Positions 53,540 through 64,000 of a stretch of 64,000 nucleotides of DNA are shown one piece after another. Origin of the DNA: Clarireedia homoeocarpa (Eukaryota; Ascomycota; Leotiomycetes; Helotiales; Rutstroemiaceae). The stretch is taken from contig LNKV01000039.1 in NCBI GenBank assembly GCA_001465935.1, positions 1-64,000 on the forward strand, in the 5' to 3' direction. Both the position numbers and the translations under genes were made by a program. The notes beneath the pieces are model-generated. The model worked only from the letters and a program-made list of their open reading frames with translations, was not told where the DNA came from and searched no databases. The number at the start of each line of letters is the position of its first letter. Position 1 is the stretch's first letter.

Positions 53540-55554
53540 ATGAAGAGCATATACACCTTTCTCCACTTCGTTGCCATTATTAACTTTTCCCACGGAGGTA
53601 GAGTGCCACAGCCTCCAACCTACTCTTAGGTTAAATTACTAATATCTACCTCAAAGCTAGTATCTCTATTCCCGGGAATGTCGCTGCCGAAGAAAATTCT
53701 ATAACCGTACCTACTATTGTCACCAAGCGAGGTGCACCTGATTCTCCTACTGGGGGATATGCACCAGGAAATGTCGACTGTCCTTCAGACCGCCCCATTA
53801 TACGATCTGCTTCTGCTCTTTCACCTAACGAGACTGAGTGGCTCTTGCTTCGAAGAAATAAGTCTATTGCACCAATGATCTCGTTCCTCAATCGAGCAAA
53901 CATATCAAGATTCAATGCGTCAGAATATATCTCCAAAATTTCTAACGAACAAAAAATTCTTCCAAATATTGGTATTGCGATATCGGGCGGGGGATACAGA
54001 GCAATGTTAAACGGTGCTGGATTCATTGCCGCTGCAGACAGTCGAACGGAGAATTCTACGAATGGGGGCGGAATTGGGGGCCTCCTACAATCTGCTACCT
54101 ACATGTCAGGTCTTTCTGGCGGTGCTTGGCTGGTCGGCTCAATTTATATAAACAACTTTAGTACTGTCACTGCCCTACGTGATGGTAGCTCTGACTCATC
54201 CGTATGGCAATTTAGTAACTCAATCCTGAAAGGTCCTGAATCGAGCGGAGTATCAATTGCAAATATAGCCGACTATTATGATGTTCTGGTTGATGATGTC
54301 GACTCAAAGGCAGGAGCAGGATATGAGACTACGGTCACTGATTATTGGGGACGTGCTCTGTCCTTTCAACTTGTCAATGCCTCAAATGGGGGCCCAGCGT
54401 ATACGTTTTCGTCAATTGCACAGGGCAAAAGCTTTACCAGCGGCGACACCCCATTTCCAGTCTTGGTTGCTGATGGTCGTGCACCTGGAACTAAACTTGT
54501 ATCCTTGAACTCGACAGTGTATGAGTTTAACCCATTTGAACTTGGTTCATGGGATCCAACGACCTATGGTTTTGCGCCACTCCGTTATATTGATTCTAAT
54601 TTCTCTAGCGGGGTAATACCGCCAGAATCACCTTGTGTTCGTGGCTTTGATCAAGTCGGCTTCGCAATGGGCACCTCTTCTTCTCTTTTTAATACATTCC
54701 TTTTGTATATCAACTCCACAACTGTACCTGAATTTTTCAAGGATGCCATTACATCGATTCTGCAACAGGTTGACTCGGAGGAAAACGACGTTGCTCTATA
54801 TAAACCAAACCCCTTTTTCGGGTACAACAACAAAACAAACGAGAACTCTCAATCTACCCAACTAACTCTTGTGGATGGTGGAGAGGATGGACAAAATATC
54901 CCCTTGTCTCCACTTTTTCAACCACTCAGAGGGCTAGATGTCGTATTTGCCGTCGATTCCTCTGCAGATACCGCCTTCTATTGGCCCAACGGCACCTCCC
55001 TTGTGGCAAGCTATAGACGCTCATTGAACACTACACTTGAGAACGGGACAGCTTTTCCAGCCATTCCTGATCAAAACACCTTTATAAACTTGGGTTTAAA
55101 TAATCGCCCGTCCTTCTTTGGCTGCGATGCAAGCAATCTTACAGGCGAAGCTCCTCTCATAGTGTACATACCTAATGCGCCATATTCTCTTCAATCAAAC
55201 TTCTCTACATTTAAGCCGGATTATAATGATACTGAGCGAAATCTCATGATTCAAAACGGCTATGATGTCGCAACTATGGGTAACGGTACCGTGGACAGCG
55301 AGTGGCTCGCATGCATAGGGTGTGCAGTCATAAGCAGGAGTTTATTCAAAACAGGTACAGCGATCCCGGATGCTTGCGTGGCCTGCTTTAGTAGGTACTG
55401 CTGGAATGGAACATTGAATTCCACTGTACCAATAAGCTACGAGCCGCTATTCATGTTGAAAGTTAGTGGTGGGAATGAACATGGAGTTTTCAATAGGATC
55501 TCCAAAGGAGCTGTTCTTGTCACAGTGCTTTCTGTTCTTGCAAATATGTTTTAA
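53540..55554 (+). CDS. Phospholipase B (lysophospholipase), GPI type
   Basis: Exons 53540-53597 and 53657-55554 give 651 residues. A signal peptide (MKSIYTFLHFVAIINFSHG) precedes YAPGNVDCPSDRPIIRSASAL, the standard start of mature fungal PLB. SGGGYRAMLNGAG is the oxyanion region, GLSGGAWLVGS carries the nucleophile Ser173, and LVDGGEDGQNIPL carries the catalytic Asp426. The enzyme removes acyl chains from phospholipids and lysophospholipids. The last 20 residues (NRISKGAVLVTVLSVLANMF) are a hydrophobic GPI-attachment signal, so it should sit at the cell surface. More than ten N-glycosylation sequons are present. The length equals the family norm, and both splice sites are canonical. Confidence 0.93.
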
Positions 55555-55773
55555 GCGCACCCTGAAAAGCATGAACTGTCATTATTCAAGGTTCTCTGAA
55601 TTATTTTTCTAATCAGAAATTGGACTTTCATAGTTGATCCACCGCAGAGATATGATAAAAGCAGAGTACGAGAAAACTTTTCTACGTAGTGAAACTGCCA
55701 ACATAACACATAATTCAATGAATAGCGCGAACGTTTTTGTTGAGGCCTGCCAGGCCAATATAGGCCCAATAGT

Positions 55774-55857
55774 CCTGAAGGGTGCAATATGGGCCTGAAG
55801 GAGGCAATATAGACCTGAAGGAGGAGGCAATATAGACCTGAAGGAGGAGGCAATGTT
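55774..55857. repeat. 20-23 bp tandem repeat, four units
   Basis: Units CCTGAAGG(GT)GCAATATGGG, CCTGAAGGAGGCAATATAGA, CCTGAAGGAGGAGGCAATATAGA and CCTGAAGGAGGAGGCAATGTT at 55774-55793, 55794-55813, 55814-55836 and 55837-55857. Length differs by whole AGG triplets. Confidence 0.85.
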
Positions 55858-58118
55858 GGAATAGCCTATATATGGGCTGTATGCCAACACGGTGGCAATA
55901 TCTGAAGGGCGATAAATAAGGGGTCCTTTACCACTGTAAAATAGAGTAGAACAGTTGCAAGCAATCCTAAGTTACTATTCATACTTTTACTTTCAAATCT
56001 ATTTAAGCTTACAGGCACTATACTACATGTCAACCTGCTGTAACCTTCAACAGTTTTCATACGCGTTCGGATCAATCATCTGGGCAATTCATGGTTATGA
56101 CATGCGAAGGAACGATTAACAATAAGTTGCATAATACAGAGAACCCCAGAATATCTAGTAAAAAAGTTTGTACAATAAACCTGAACTCCATGAGCGAGTA
56201 ATAGGTAGGGCTGAAGTAAGTAGAACCTCCCAAGACAATCGTCCGTCACCCCCAAAGTAAAGTAGTGGAATTACAGATCGGTTATCAACAGAAACTATCC
56301 TAGTTTTAGTGAATGCGAATAAGTAGCAGAATGAACGAACACAGCTGACGCAACCACGTTGTCGGTTTTGGGACAGTGAGAATATACACTCGTCCAACGA
56401 AGTTGACAGAGGGTTATCATGGTTTTGCTGAAAGCAGACCGATGCTAGCGAAGCAAGCGCGAATGCGAAGTACCTTCGCACTTTTTCACAAAAAGAAGCT
56501 TCATTATTAATGCCTGTTGCATCACTGTTTATTTGATGGAAGAAGTGCATCGTAGCCAATACATCAAGCATGAACAGGGTGGTTCGGACATAGAGGGCCT
56601 AAAAGGGCTTGAAGAACAAACCTGCACCTTCAATCTTGTGCTAGATGGACTCAAGATTACCAAATTAGAGATGTGTCGATCTGCCAAGTCTTAGGCTTCC
56701 CTCAAATTCTCGTGATTCCACTTGAGTCGCACAAAGGGCAGAATAGAGTAGTCTCTAAATAACGTGAGGTGAAGCGAGTGCTGTCTTATTTTTTTATCGG
56801 ATATACACAGCAAACCTGTTCGTGACTGTGGTACGAATGTGAAGAAGGTGTCGAAACTGTTAGTTTAATTAGACCGATTGATATGCCAAATATTTCGCGA
56901 ATAAGGGCTATACTGCTGTAATATGGAAACGAGAAAGACATCGAGCCAAATGGATTAGGCTCTTCTACACTCACGAATGAGCCCCACGGCAGATATAGAG
57001 CGCATGGTAAGGACAGCGACGATGGTACGGTGGCGAATGACTGCCGATGAACCCAATGAGAACCAGCCTTGCGGGCTTGACTAGGACAAGATAGAAGGCG
57101 GATTAGTGAGAGGCAAGAGGTTTGGTTAGACTCCGGCGTGGGACCCCATGGGCCGGGTTTTAAAGGGTCTACGAAGTAGTCCAACCCACCCATTGAGTTT
57201 CTGCCATAGCCTAGATCTGTTACCACCTCACGGCATGAGTTCTTTCGCTAATCGCAGATAATGGTGGTTATCGAATTAGAGGCCGGTCAATGGCGGTCTG
57301 GAGGGGTGAGCCTGCATGAACCATTTTTAGTAGCTGGAACGTAGGATATACTATTTTTGATATGTACTCATCCGTCGGAACGAGGAGCTTCAATGGATGT
57401 GCTCAACCACGAGTCTGGCACCTCCTCTTCATTTAATATCAATACTTGGTGAAAGATGCGCTAGCTTCGTCGAGTGAACTATGCACAATCAGCTATTGCC
57501 CAATGATATCGATACCCTCATTGGAAATTGTGCCCGAGCAGCCGTCTATACGATAGGACTCGATAGGACTTCTGCAACCAGAATTTGTATATTTATTGTG
57601 GAAGAAATAAATGAAGCATTGATGCAATGATGCTGAATGCTTGAGGTGTGAAGGGGTCCAGTGGGGCCACATTAGGGCGAAAGGCTTTGCCCCACGTAGA
57701 ACTATTCTGTTGCCTTTGCCCGCTTCAGCTCATTCCATTCCGCACTGAAAGCAACTGCAAGGCTCCTGTGACTTTATCATGGCGAATCTACAGACAATAT
57801 CCAGGCCAACCTCTCCTTCTCACACGCACCTCCACGATGGAAGACGATGGAAGAGATGCCTATTGGTTGCTGGAAACCCCCATGCAATTCTAGTGCAGCT
57901 CCTACCAAGCACTACGAGCTGCTAACCGATGATGGTATCTGAAGAGCTTCTTAATTCCCCGACGGAGTAAAATTTTAATTTGATGGACTGCTGGGATGGC
58001 AGCTTATCTCATAGTGTTATGGAATATCTGCGAGTCGAAGTAGATGCAGCTCAAGAGTTCCCCAATGCAGTAAGAGTATAGCGACGCGTGTAGATGGGTT
58101 CATGAGTGCATCTGGAGA

Positions 58119-58127
58119 TATATATAA
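58119..58127 (+). promoter_or_regulatory. TATA box of Rds1-like gene
   Basis: TATATATAA lies about 120 bp upstream of the start codon at 58246. Confidence 0.5.
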
Positions 58128-58245
58128 CGGCATGCAAGCGCATAAATTGTTACCATTCCTCCAACTGCTTCTTTCAGTACAGCATCATCTTTGCCGCGGT
58201 TGAAATATCTCGTACATCCATTCTCAAACATCCACGGTTCTAAAA

Positions 58246-59304
58246 ATGTTACCCCAAAACAGCATCTTGTCATTACTTGCATATACCTCCATCGGCGCTG
58301 CTCTCCCGGCACAACTCAACCTTTCGGATCCTTCTACAGGCCCAATCCCCAGCGAGAATGGCTATTATTCTAATTATCGTGGGAAATCACCTCCATTTCC
58401 TGCAAACAGTACCTCACCAGTCCTACCTACCGTCAGTGGGCCGCCTGGTCCAGATGATCTCTTGTTCCAAAACCTTTTGGGGGCTGAATGGGCAGTCTTT
58501 TCCTTCTATCAACAAGGAGTAGAGGCATTCAACATGACTTCTTTCACTTCCATTGGGTTTCCAAATACGACTTATGATCGCATCCAAGAAATCCGTGATA
58601 ATGAAGCGGGCCACCTGCGTATCTTTCAGGATTCCATATCAGATACCTCCATCAAGCCCGGTGCTTGCAAATACGACTTTGGATGGTCGAACGCCGAGGA
58701 ATTTCTTGCGCTCCAGGTCCTCATCGAGATTTCTAGCATGGCATTTGCAGCAGGACTTATACAGCAAGCCAAAACGAATGTCACCAAAGGTGCATTGATG
58801 GGGATTGGGGAAACGGAAACCCGACATGAGACTTGGGCTCTGATCCAGGTTTGGGGTGTTGATCCTTTTGCTGGGCCTATCGATACGATCTTTCCCTATG
58901 CCAACCAGATCTTGGAAAGTACAAATAGATTCGTCATACCCGGATCTTGTCCCAGTGAAAATCCAATATACCCCTCCCCCAGACAAAATCTTCCACAGAT
59001 GTCCGCTGCGGGGAATGTAACAACAGGAGGGAATATTACATTCGTCTACAGTGACGAGACTAACGTTCCAAGGTTCGAGGATGAGAAGGATTACTTTACC
59101 GTGTTCTTCCATGGTTTACTCATAATCTCTGTTCCTTTTGACACGAAAACAAACAGTACTGTCTTTCCTGCCGAACTGGAGTTGAAGGGCATGGTTTTGG
59201 CCGTCATAGCTAGTGAGATGGGTGCACCTACAGAAGAATCGGTCGTTGCAGGTCCAGCCTACATACTGGAACAGCCGACAGCACTTGCATCGCTTGGAGT
59301 TTAG
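58246..59304 (+). CDS. Rds1-like secreted ferritin-fold protein
   Basis: A single exon encodes 352 residues. A signal peptide (about 1-22, ending GAALPA) precedes a Pro-rich segment. A ferritin-like four-helix domain then follows: DLLFQNLLGAEWAVFSFYQQGVEAF, EIRDNEAGHLRIFQDSI, SNAEEFLALQVLIEISSMAFAAGLIQQ and MGIGETETRHETWALIQVWG. The Glu and His residues in ExxH-like positions (NEAGH, ETRHE) are those expected to bind metal. The family includes fission yeast Rds1, induced by stress and glucose or adenine state, but its chemistry is not established. Many NxT/S sequons agree with secretion. The tail has a moderately hydrophobic end (GPAYILEQPTALASLGV). Confidence 0.85.
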   Translation: MLPQNSILSLLAYTSIGAALPAQLNLSDPSTGPIPSENGYYSNYRGKSPPFPANSTSPVLPTVSGPPGPDDLLFQNLLGAEWAVFSFYQQGVEAFNMTSFTSIGFPNTTYDRIQEIRDNEAGHLRIFQDSISDTSIKPGACKYDFGWSNAEEFLALQVLIEISSMAFAAGLIQQAKTNVTKGALMGIGETETRHETWALIQVWGVDPFAGPIDTIFPYANQILESTNRFVIPGSCPSENPIYPSPRQNLPQMSAAGNVTTGGNITFVYSDETNVPRFEDEKDYFTVFFHGLLIISVPFDTKTNSTVFPAELELKGMVLAVIASEMGAPTEESVVAGPAYILEQPTALASLGV

Positions 59305-60175
59305 ACATTATCCCTCAGTGATGGGCTAGAAACAGATTATAGCTGAGAGGAGAATATGAATTCAATGCTACCTAGTGTGCTGCGGTGTTGTGGTCTCCTG
59401 GGTGGGCTCTTATATTTGGCAAATTCAACTTTGTCTGCCGGTAACCCAAGGACACTTTGAAAAACAAACCATAGCGAACTTGCTTCGTGGCTATGTAGGC
59501 ATAGGAATCAAAACCTTGGGTGATTGTTGAACCTGTCATGACTTCTCTTGCCGTAACCGGGTCCTTGCCGTAAAATTGTTCCATATGTGTGGCCATGTCT
59601 CAATTTCTGAATCATACATACTTGTTCTTATTCCTCTCCAGGGAGTGGAATATGATGATCTCATGTATCAGGCGAGTATGAGGTAACAGTTGGCCTCACT
59701 CGTGGAATAAGCCTAACATCGCTCCAAGTCGTGTGATACAACTACTCACTATAGCAATTTGATAGTGGCTGAAAATTTGAACCAGAACAAAGGCAATAGA
59801 GACATCAACAAACAGAATCGTCGCATTCCCAGATATCTTCTAGAGCGTTGAAGAAAGAACGAGTAGCAGTATCCGCTACATGAATTAAAGCTTCGTACTT
59901 CAGGGCTTCCAACAACAAATAGGAAAAGGATCAGCAAGGTATCTCATTTCAAGAAATCCTTCCACGATATTTCATCGTGTAATTGCTTACTCACAACCTA
60001 AAATTAAATCCAGAGAAACCCATAACCGTACCCCAGATTTTCCACCTGAGCCCATCGGTGCATGCGGCCAATTGCACAACAGGCAGCATTGCATTCTCCC
60101 GAACAGTTCGGAATCAGCGAAGGATGTTTTTCTTCTGGGAAATGCTGCCGAGAGGAGCAGCCATCCTACCACGTT
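59305..60175. other. Intergenic DNA
   Basis: No supported gene. A plus-strand open frame (to 60288) overlaps the minus-strand candidate that follows and is discussed under rejected items. Confidence 0.5.
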
Positions 60176-60641
60176 TCATTTCCGACGATCCAGAAACATC
60201 TGACGAGGAACTTCTATATAAAGAGCTGCAGGATTTTGAGTTAAAATATCGTCGGCGAAATGGCTGGCCTCCGAATGGTAGGCTGTAAACGAGTACAGCA
60301 CAGGCGTAAGACCCTGAAAATCAGTGAAACAACAAGCCGAAAAACGTGATTTACAAGCCCGTTTCTAGGCTTCTCACCTGTCTCTTGTAAGAGGTCGCCG
60401 TTTCGTTCGATGGAGGATTTGTTTCTGCGCCCCAGACAACACAAACAAAATTTCCGAGGACGCCATCAGGATTCTCTCGCAACCAAACCATGATGTTTGG
60501 TAGGATCGTTACATCATGGCGGGGTTCTTGGCTTTCAGCGGGAACAATATACTTAAGGTGATGAGTTATCCATCCGTCGTCGCGTGCATGGAATACACAT
60601 CCGACGACTTCAAACAAACCAAAAAGCTTCCTCGCAGCCAT
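60176..60641 (-). CDS. Small hypothetical protein
   Basis: Exons 60641-60378 and 60313-60176 give 133 residues with matching phases across a 64-nt GTGAGA..TTTCAG intron. The sequence (VTILPNIMVWLRENPDGVLGNF, then VLYSFTAYHSEASHF) is well mixed but matches no domain I know; it has no signal peptide or membrane helix. The start lies 47 bp from the start of the plus-strand gene at 60689, so the two would share a very short promoter. It is supported only by splice signals and length. Confidence 0.4.
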
Positions 60642-60688
60642 CGCGTCAAACAGATATCAGAAAAACCGATATAGAGAACCTCACAAAC

Positions 60689-61150
60689 ATGGTCCTATCA
60701 TACGAGAAACATTGCTCCTCGATATACAGTCGAAACTCATGTGACTCCAAAACCCTGGTCGAACGCTCCAGCACCATTTCCTCCTCTTCGCAATTCCAAT
60801 GCGACGACCCGCCAGCGGCATATGGAATCACATTCTACATATACGATAAACCTCTTCCTCCGCTACCAAAAGAAGCTTTCGAGCAAGTACAGAAACCTCT
60901 ACCTCCACTGTAAGCTTCGTCCTGCTCGCTACCCCCACACCACCGCACCGCACTGATCGGAAGCTCGGGCTAACATAGTTGGGACTTTTTTGCTAGACCC
61001 CTTATTATACCCAAGTCTGCCAACCAGAGTCGGAAGTCGGCGAATCGACGGACGGCGATATATTTTGATGAGAAAGAAGTGTATGTACCGTATAGCGATG
61101 AGAAGGAAGTCTTCTCGCCATATTTCGATGATAAACAGAAACTCTCATGA
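60689..61150 (+). CDS. Small protein with PLPPLP motifs
   Basis: Exons 60689-60909 and 60997-61150 give 124 residues. The first half is Ser/Cys-rich. The middle has two copies of a proline motif (DKPLPPLPKEAFEQ, then KPLPPLPLIIP), resembling SH3-domain ligands. The second copy spans the 87-nt intron, which supports the splice. The tail has three related units, IYFDEKEVYVP, PYSDEKEVFSP and PYFDDKQKLS. No enzyme domain or signal peptide is present. It may be an adaptor or an unstructured regulator; the family is unknown. An upstream in-frame ATG at 60584 would add 35 residues but overlaps the divergent candidate gene. Confidence 0.6.
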
Positions 61151-61492
61151 GTGATGATATAAGGTTGATGTTAGGTTGTGAGTGTATATAATGAATGACA
61201 GGTGGATACTATTTGTATATTAATTATGTTTGAAGAACGTCATTAATTGACTAGAGGGGATATGTTCTTTATGGTACACTGGGCGGATGTTTTGCTGTCT
61301 TTTGGGGATCAGTATTGGTGTAATGGGTACGTTGGTTGGACATGGGCAAAGGACAAAAATACCATTTGCACTATATCCTCCTTTCCTGCTCTGAGAACGA
61401 GCACTGCTTGACTCTTTAATTCTTTGCGACCGAGTTATCTACACATTAATTGTCACAATCTCCTTCAACCAATCCGTCTGCTACAAGTAAAA

Positions 61493-63263
61493 TTACATTG
61501 CCTTCCCGACCGCCGATACCCTCAAACTATCACCACCCATCACCTCCAGTTCAGGCCCCGCCATCCTACTCGTCCCATTCACAAACTGCACCTCCCCCTT
61601 CATACTCTTAATCGAAACCGGAAACCCAATCCTCGGATTCTGCGGGAGACCCATAGAAGGAGAAGATGTCGCACCCGATGCTCTCCACGCTATTACACTC
61701 GGTCGCAAGAGAACTGGAGATTGATTCGTCTCTTGTTGGTCCATTAACCATTCAGCTGTACTCCTTGCCGGTCTATCGGGTATAGGAAAGTCCATCTCGA
61801 ATGGGCGAGTCGTTGATTTCGGTGTTCGTTGGTATTTGGTGGGAGTGGTGACATGATATGTGCTGGGGACTTCGTCTGTCCAGATTGTTGCTTGACTTTC
61901 GCGGTTAGTTATAGCTTGACCCACGAGAGTCGACTGTGCATGATCATCTTCATATGTAGTAGTTGAATGTACATTTACTGTGCTTCTTGCCTTAGATTCG
62001 ACCGGTGATAGGGGCTCCAAGGGAGGAGTCTTTGGACTCCTCGTGGGAGGTTTTGTAAACTTAGGACTCGAAGCTCGGTCGATGCTTCGGAGCGGTGATT
62101 TCAATTGCCCGCCCAATGGACCCTTGGCATTTTCATCAATTGGCAACTTTAAAGGACCAAACGGAGATACGTTATCTTGCAGCTTAAGCCAAGATCGTAG
62201 CGTCGGAGCTTTTGGTGGATTTCTAGGATTCCATAAAATGGAGGTTTCTTTGACTCTTGGTATGGGCTCTGGCTTTCGAGCTTCAGCGGTGTTTCCAAGC
62301 GTGGTTGAAATACCCGGATATGAAACCTCGGATAGCTTCGAGCTCTGCCGCCTGGGCTTGTCTTTCTTCTGTGAGTATGATGTCGTGCTTGAACTTCTAT
62401 CTGAGCCTGGTGACTTTGGATCAGAGGGGTATATCTTTTGCATTCTGCCTGGCGATGATGGTGGTCTGCTCCTCTTTGATTTCTTCTGATATCTCATTAC
62501 CAAGAAGAATATTAATGATGTGAGTAGCGTCGACGCGATTATACTGCCGACGATGGCCAAGGAGGCTTGTGTCGCTGTTATAGCCGAGACTTGGGACTCT
62601 CTAGCCTGCTCATTGGCTGCCTACTCCAGTTAGCTTGTGCAATCACAGAGCTTTTGTAAACTTACGGCTGCTGTTGCACCTGCCTGGGAGATGGCTCTCG
62701 AAGCTTCTTGCTGGATTTTCTTGTGATTAGCGGGGTACAATAGCCTTTCCACCTATCACAGACTCATATGCGAAGCATAGTCCCGAGTCATTCAATCAAC
62801 ATACCTGAGACAGGGAAGCACTAAATTGAGCCGACGACATCGCTCCGTTTGCCCTAGCAATCGCCGAACTGGCTGAAGCTTGGATACTAGACATCGCGGA
62901 GCTGGCTGATGAAGCTATACTAGAAGAGCTTCTTGACATGGCAGAGATGGACTGACTCGCGCTATTCTGCGCTTGCTGGATAGCATTCGCCGCTGACTGG
63001 CTTGCCTGTTGTACTTGTTGACTTGCTTGCTGGGTAGCTTGCCGTATCGAATCAGATGCTTGCTGGAAGGCTTGTTGAGAAGCTTGCGAGGCACTTTGTT
63101 CTGCTTGGGCGCAATTGCCTGCTCCAGATTGTGGATTTGGTGCATCGCGCCGCAGCTCTGGCGGCGGTGTATTGATTGCTTCATGTTGGGTGCTTGATAG
63201 TAGGTAAGACAGAGTAGTCGTGCTTGTGTAATAAGGACCGTCAACGCCAATCATTCCTGCCAT
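61493..63263 (-). CDS. Ser/Gln-rich single-pass membrane protein
   Basis: Exons 63263-62805, 62752-62666 and 62620-61493 give 557 residues with canonical introns of 52 and 45 nt. Residues 55-180 are almost only Ser, Ala, Gln and Asn (SQASQQAFQQAS, QQVQQASQSAANAIQQAQ), probably helical or mucin-like. One membrane helix lies near 200-222 (ASLAIVGSIIASTLLTSLIF, then FLVMRYQKKSK). The remaining 330 residues are a Pro/Ser/Arg-rich cytoplasmic tail with many SP and TP sites. This plan resembles fungal surface sensors or septal/cell-wall anchors, but no domain identifies it. No signal peptide precedes the first ATG used, so an upstream exon may be missing. Confidence 0.65.
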
Positions 63264-64000
63264 CGAATTCAAAATCTACGAGAGTCGACGATCATGCTTT
63301 CATCAAGGAACAATATTGACAAGATAGTGTGAGGTCGTAAATATTAACAAAAACAACGCTAATGATCACGCAGATTGTGAGCAAGCTTGCTTCGTCTCAG
63401 CAGAAGTGACTACACGCCTAAGAGACGCGCATGAATTGCAATGTCAATGAGGATATTCATCCCGCTTCGGTACTATGAAGCGTTGATTTCCCGATTGAGG
63501 TCGCATGATGCAATAGCATAAAGGTCAGATTAGTGTGATCGTCGAACACTTGCCAATCTTGAAGCATTTTCTGGAGGAATTGATGGTGATCATACAGGAG
63601 CCAGTCGCAATGAAGATAAGTTCTGCAGTGTTGAAGTAGTTTGTGGGCCTAGGCCCTGCCGGATTCCGACTCATTGCAAGTTTCAGAGCCAGTCCGGTTA
63701 CGAGCCGAATTTATGCGATAAAGTCGAACCATCAATTTGGTCGACGACTGCTCTTCATCTACACCCGTGCGCAAGAGGTCGAAAGCGCAAGAGGTCGAAA
63801 GATTGTTATGTAGCACTTGCCATGAAATTGGTGAAAAAATTGCAAAAAGTTGCAACTGTATTCATCAGATGGTGGTACTGAAACACGAATATTGCACGTC
63901 CTCTCATGGAACCCAACAAGTATTTGAGACATGACATTTGTCCCGCTGTAGCTTCGTAATCAATATTGCAAATTTTATCATAACGTTCAGCAATTGCAAC
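63264..64000. other. Flanking DNA without a recognised gene
   Basis: No gene is supported. A 16-bp direct repeat, GCGCAAGAGGTCGAAA, occurs twice in tandem at about 63769-63800. A missing first exon of the Ser/Gln-rich gene could lie in the first few hundred bases. Confidence 0.45.

Larger units (their letters stand above)
55555..58245. other. Gene-free DNA
   Basis: Apart from the tandem array at 55774-55857 there is no recognisable gene, repeat or element in these 2.7 kb. The last 150 bp hold the promoter of the Rds1-like gene. Confidence 0.5.

Noticed and set aside
59983..60288. Plus-strand frame ending in an acidic/basic helix (DEELLYKELQDFELKYRRR)
   Set aside because: The frame has no ATG at its start, and it overlaps the minus-strand two-exon candidate, which has better splice support. 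The helix-like tail is suggestive, so this is a close call.
61980..62489. 169-codon plus-strand frame rich in Gly, Phe and Leu
   Set aside because: It is the complement of the Pro/Ser/Lys-rich tail of the minus-strand membrane protein.
1..64000. CRISPR array, bacterial operon or prophage
   Set aside because: The tandem repeats seen are short minisatellites without unique spacers, and gene structure with spliceosomal introns is eukaryotic throughout.

Overview
The window reads as nuclear DNA of a filamentous ascomycete (Pezizomycotina). The evidence is many short GT-AG introns (mostly 42-76 nt) with CTAAC/CTGAT-like branch sites, together with families typical of that group: a Pth11-like rhodopsin-domain receptor, HET and NACHT proteins, Zn2Cys6 regulators, a CVNH-LysM lectin and an Rds1-like ferritin-fold protein. 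A leotiomycete is my best guess from family content, but this is inference. Gene models were built by hand from reading-frame continuity, splice signals and conserved motifs; exon coordinates are in each entry.

Left part (1-24.6 kb): an AT-rich, transposon-scarred region carrying large signalling or self/non-self-type proteins. It holds a decayed Tc1/mariner element (1289-2133), a nine-exon kinase-NACHT-C2H2 fusion (2542-7711), a probable hAT-like MITE (8300-8795), a Pth11-like receptor (10366-11626, minus), a kinase-like protein with an N-terminal coiled-coil minisatellite (12585-14924), a 220-bp solo LTR with a 5-bp target duplication (15032-15251), a 1372-residue glycosidase-like/CorA-like membrane protein (16264-20649) and a membrane-anchored HET protein (21295-24549). 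Fragments of at least three dispersed repeat families lie between them, in direct, inverted or permuted copies.

Middle part (24.6-36.6 kb): a gene-poor stretch, an intact monocarboxylate-type MFS transporter (27925-29495), a decayed 14-TM drug-type MFS pseudogene (30094-32075), an 82-bp foldback element, a CVNH-LysM lectin gene with a GC-AG intron (32975-34132), a small TM/coiled-coil protein (34927-35717) and a cluster of short repeats.

Right part (36.6-64 kb): mostly ordinary metabolic and surface genes. A compact group looks like a catabolic or detoxification cluster: FHS-type MFS, S15/CocE-type hydrolase, divergent PhyH dioxygenase, Zn2Cys6 regulator and divergent MFS (36620-46950). Then come a kelch protein, a secreted nucleoside hydrolase, a broken MARVEL-like gene, a GPI-type phospholipase B, an Rds1-like secreted protein, two small hypothetical genes and a Ser/Gln-rich single-pass membrane protein. 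No rRNA, tRNA or CRISPR array was recognised.
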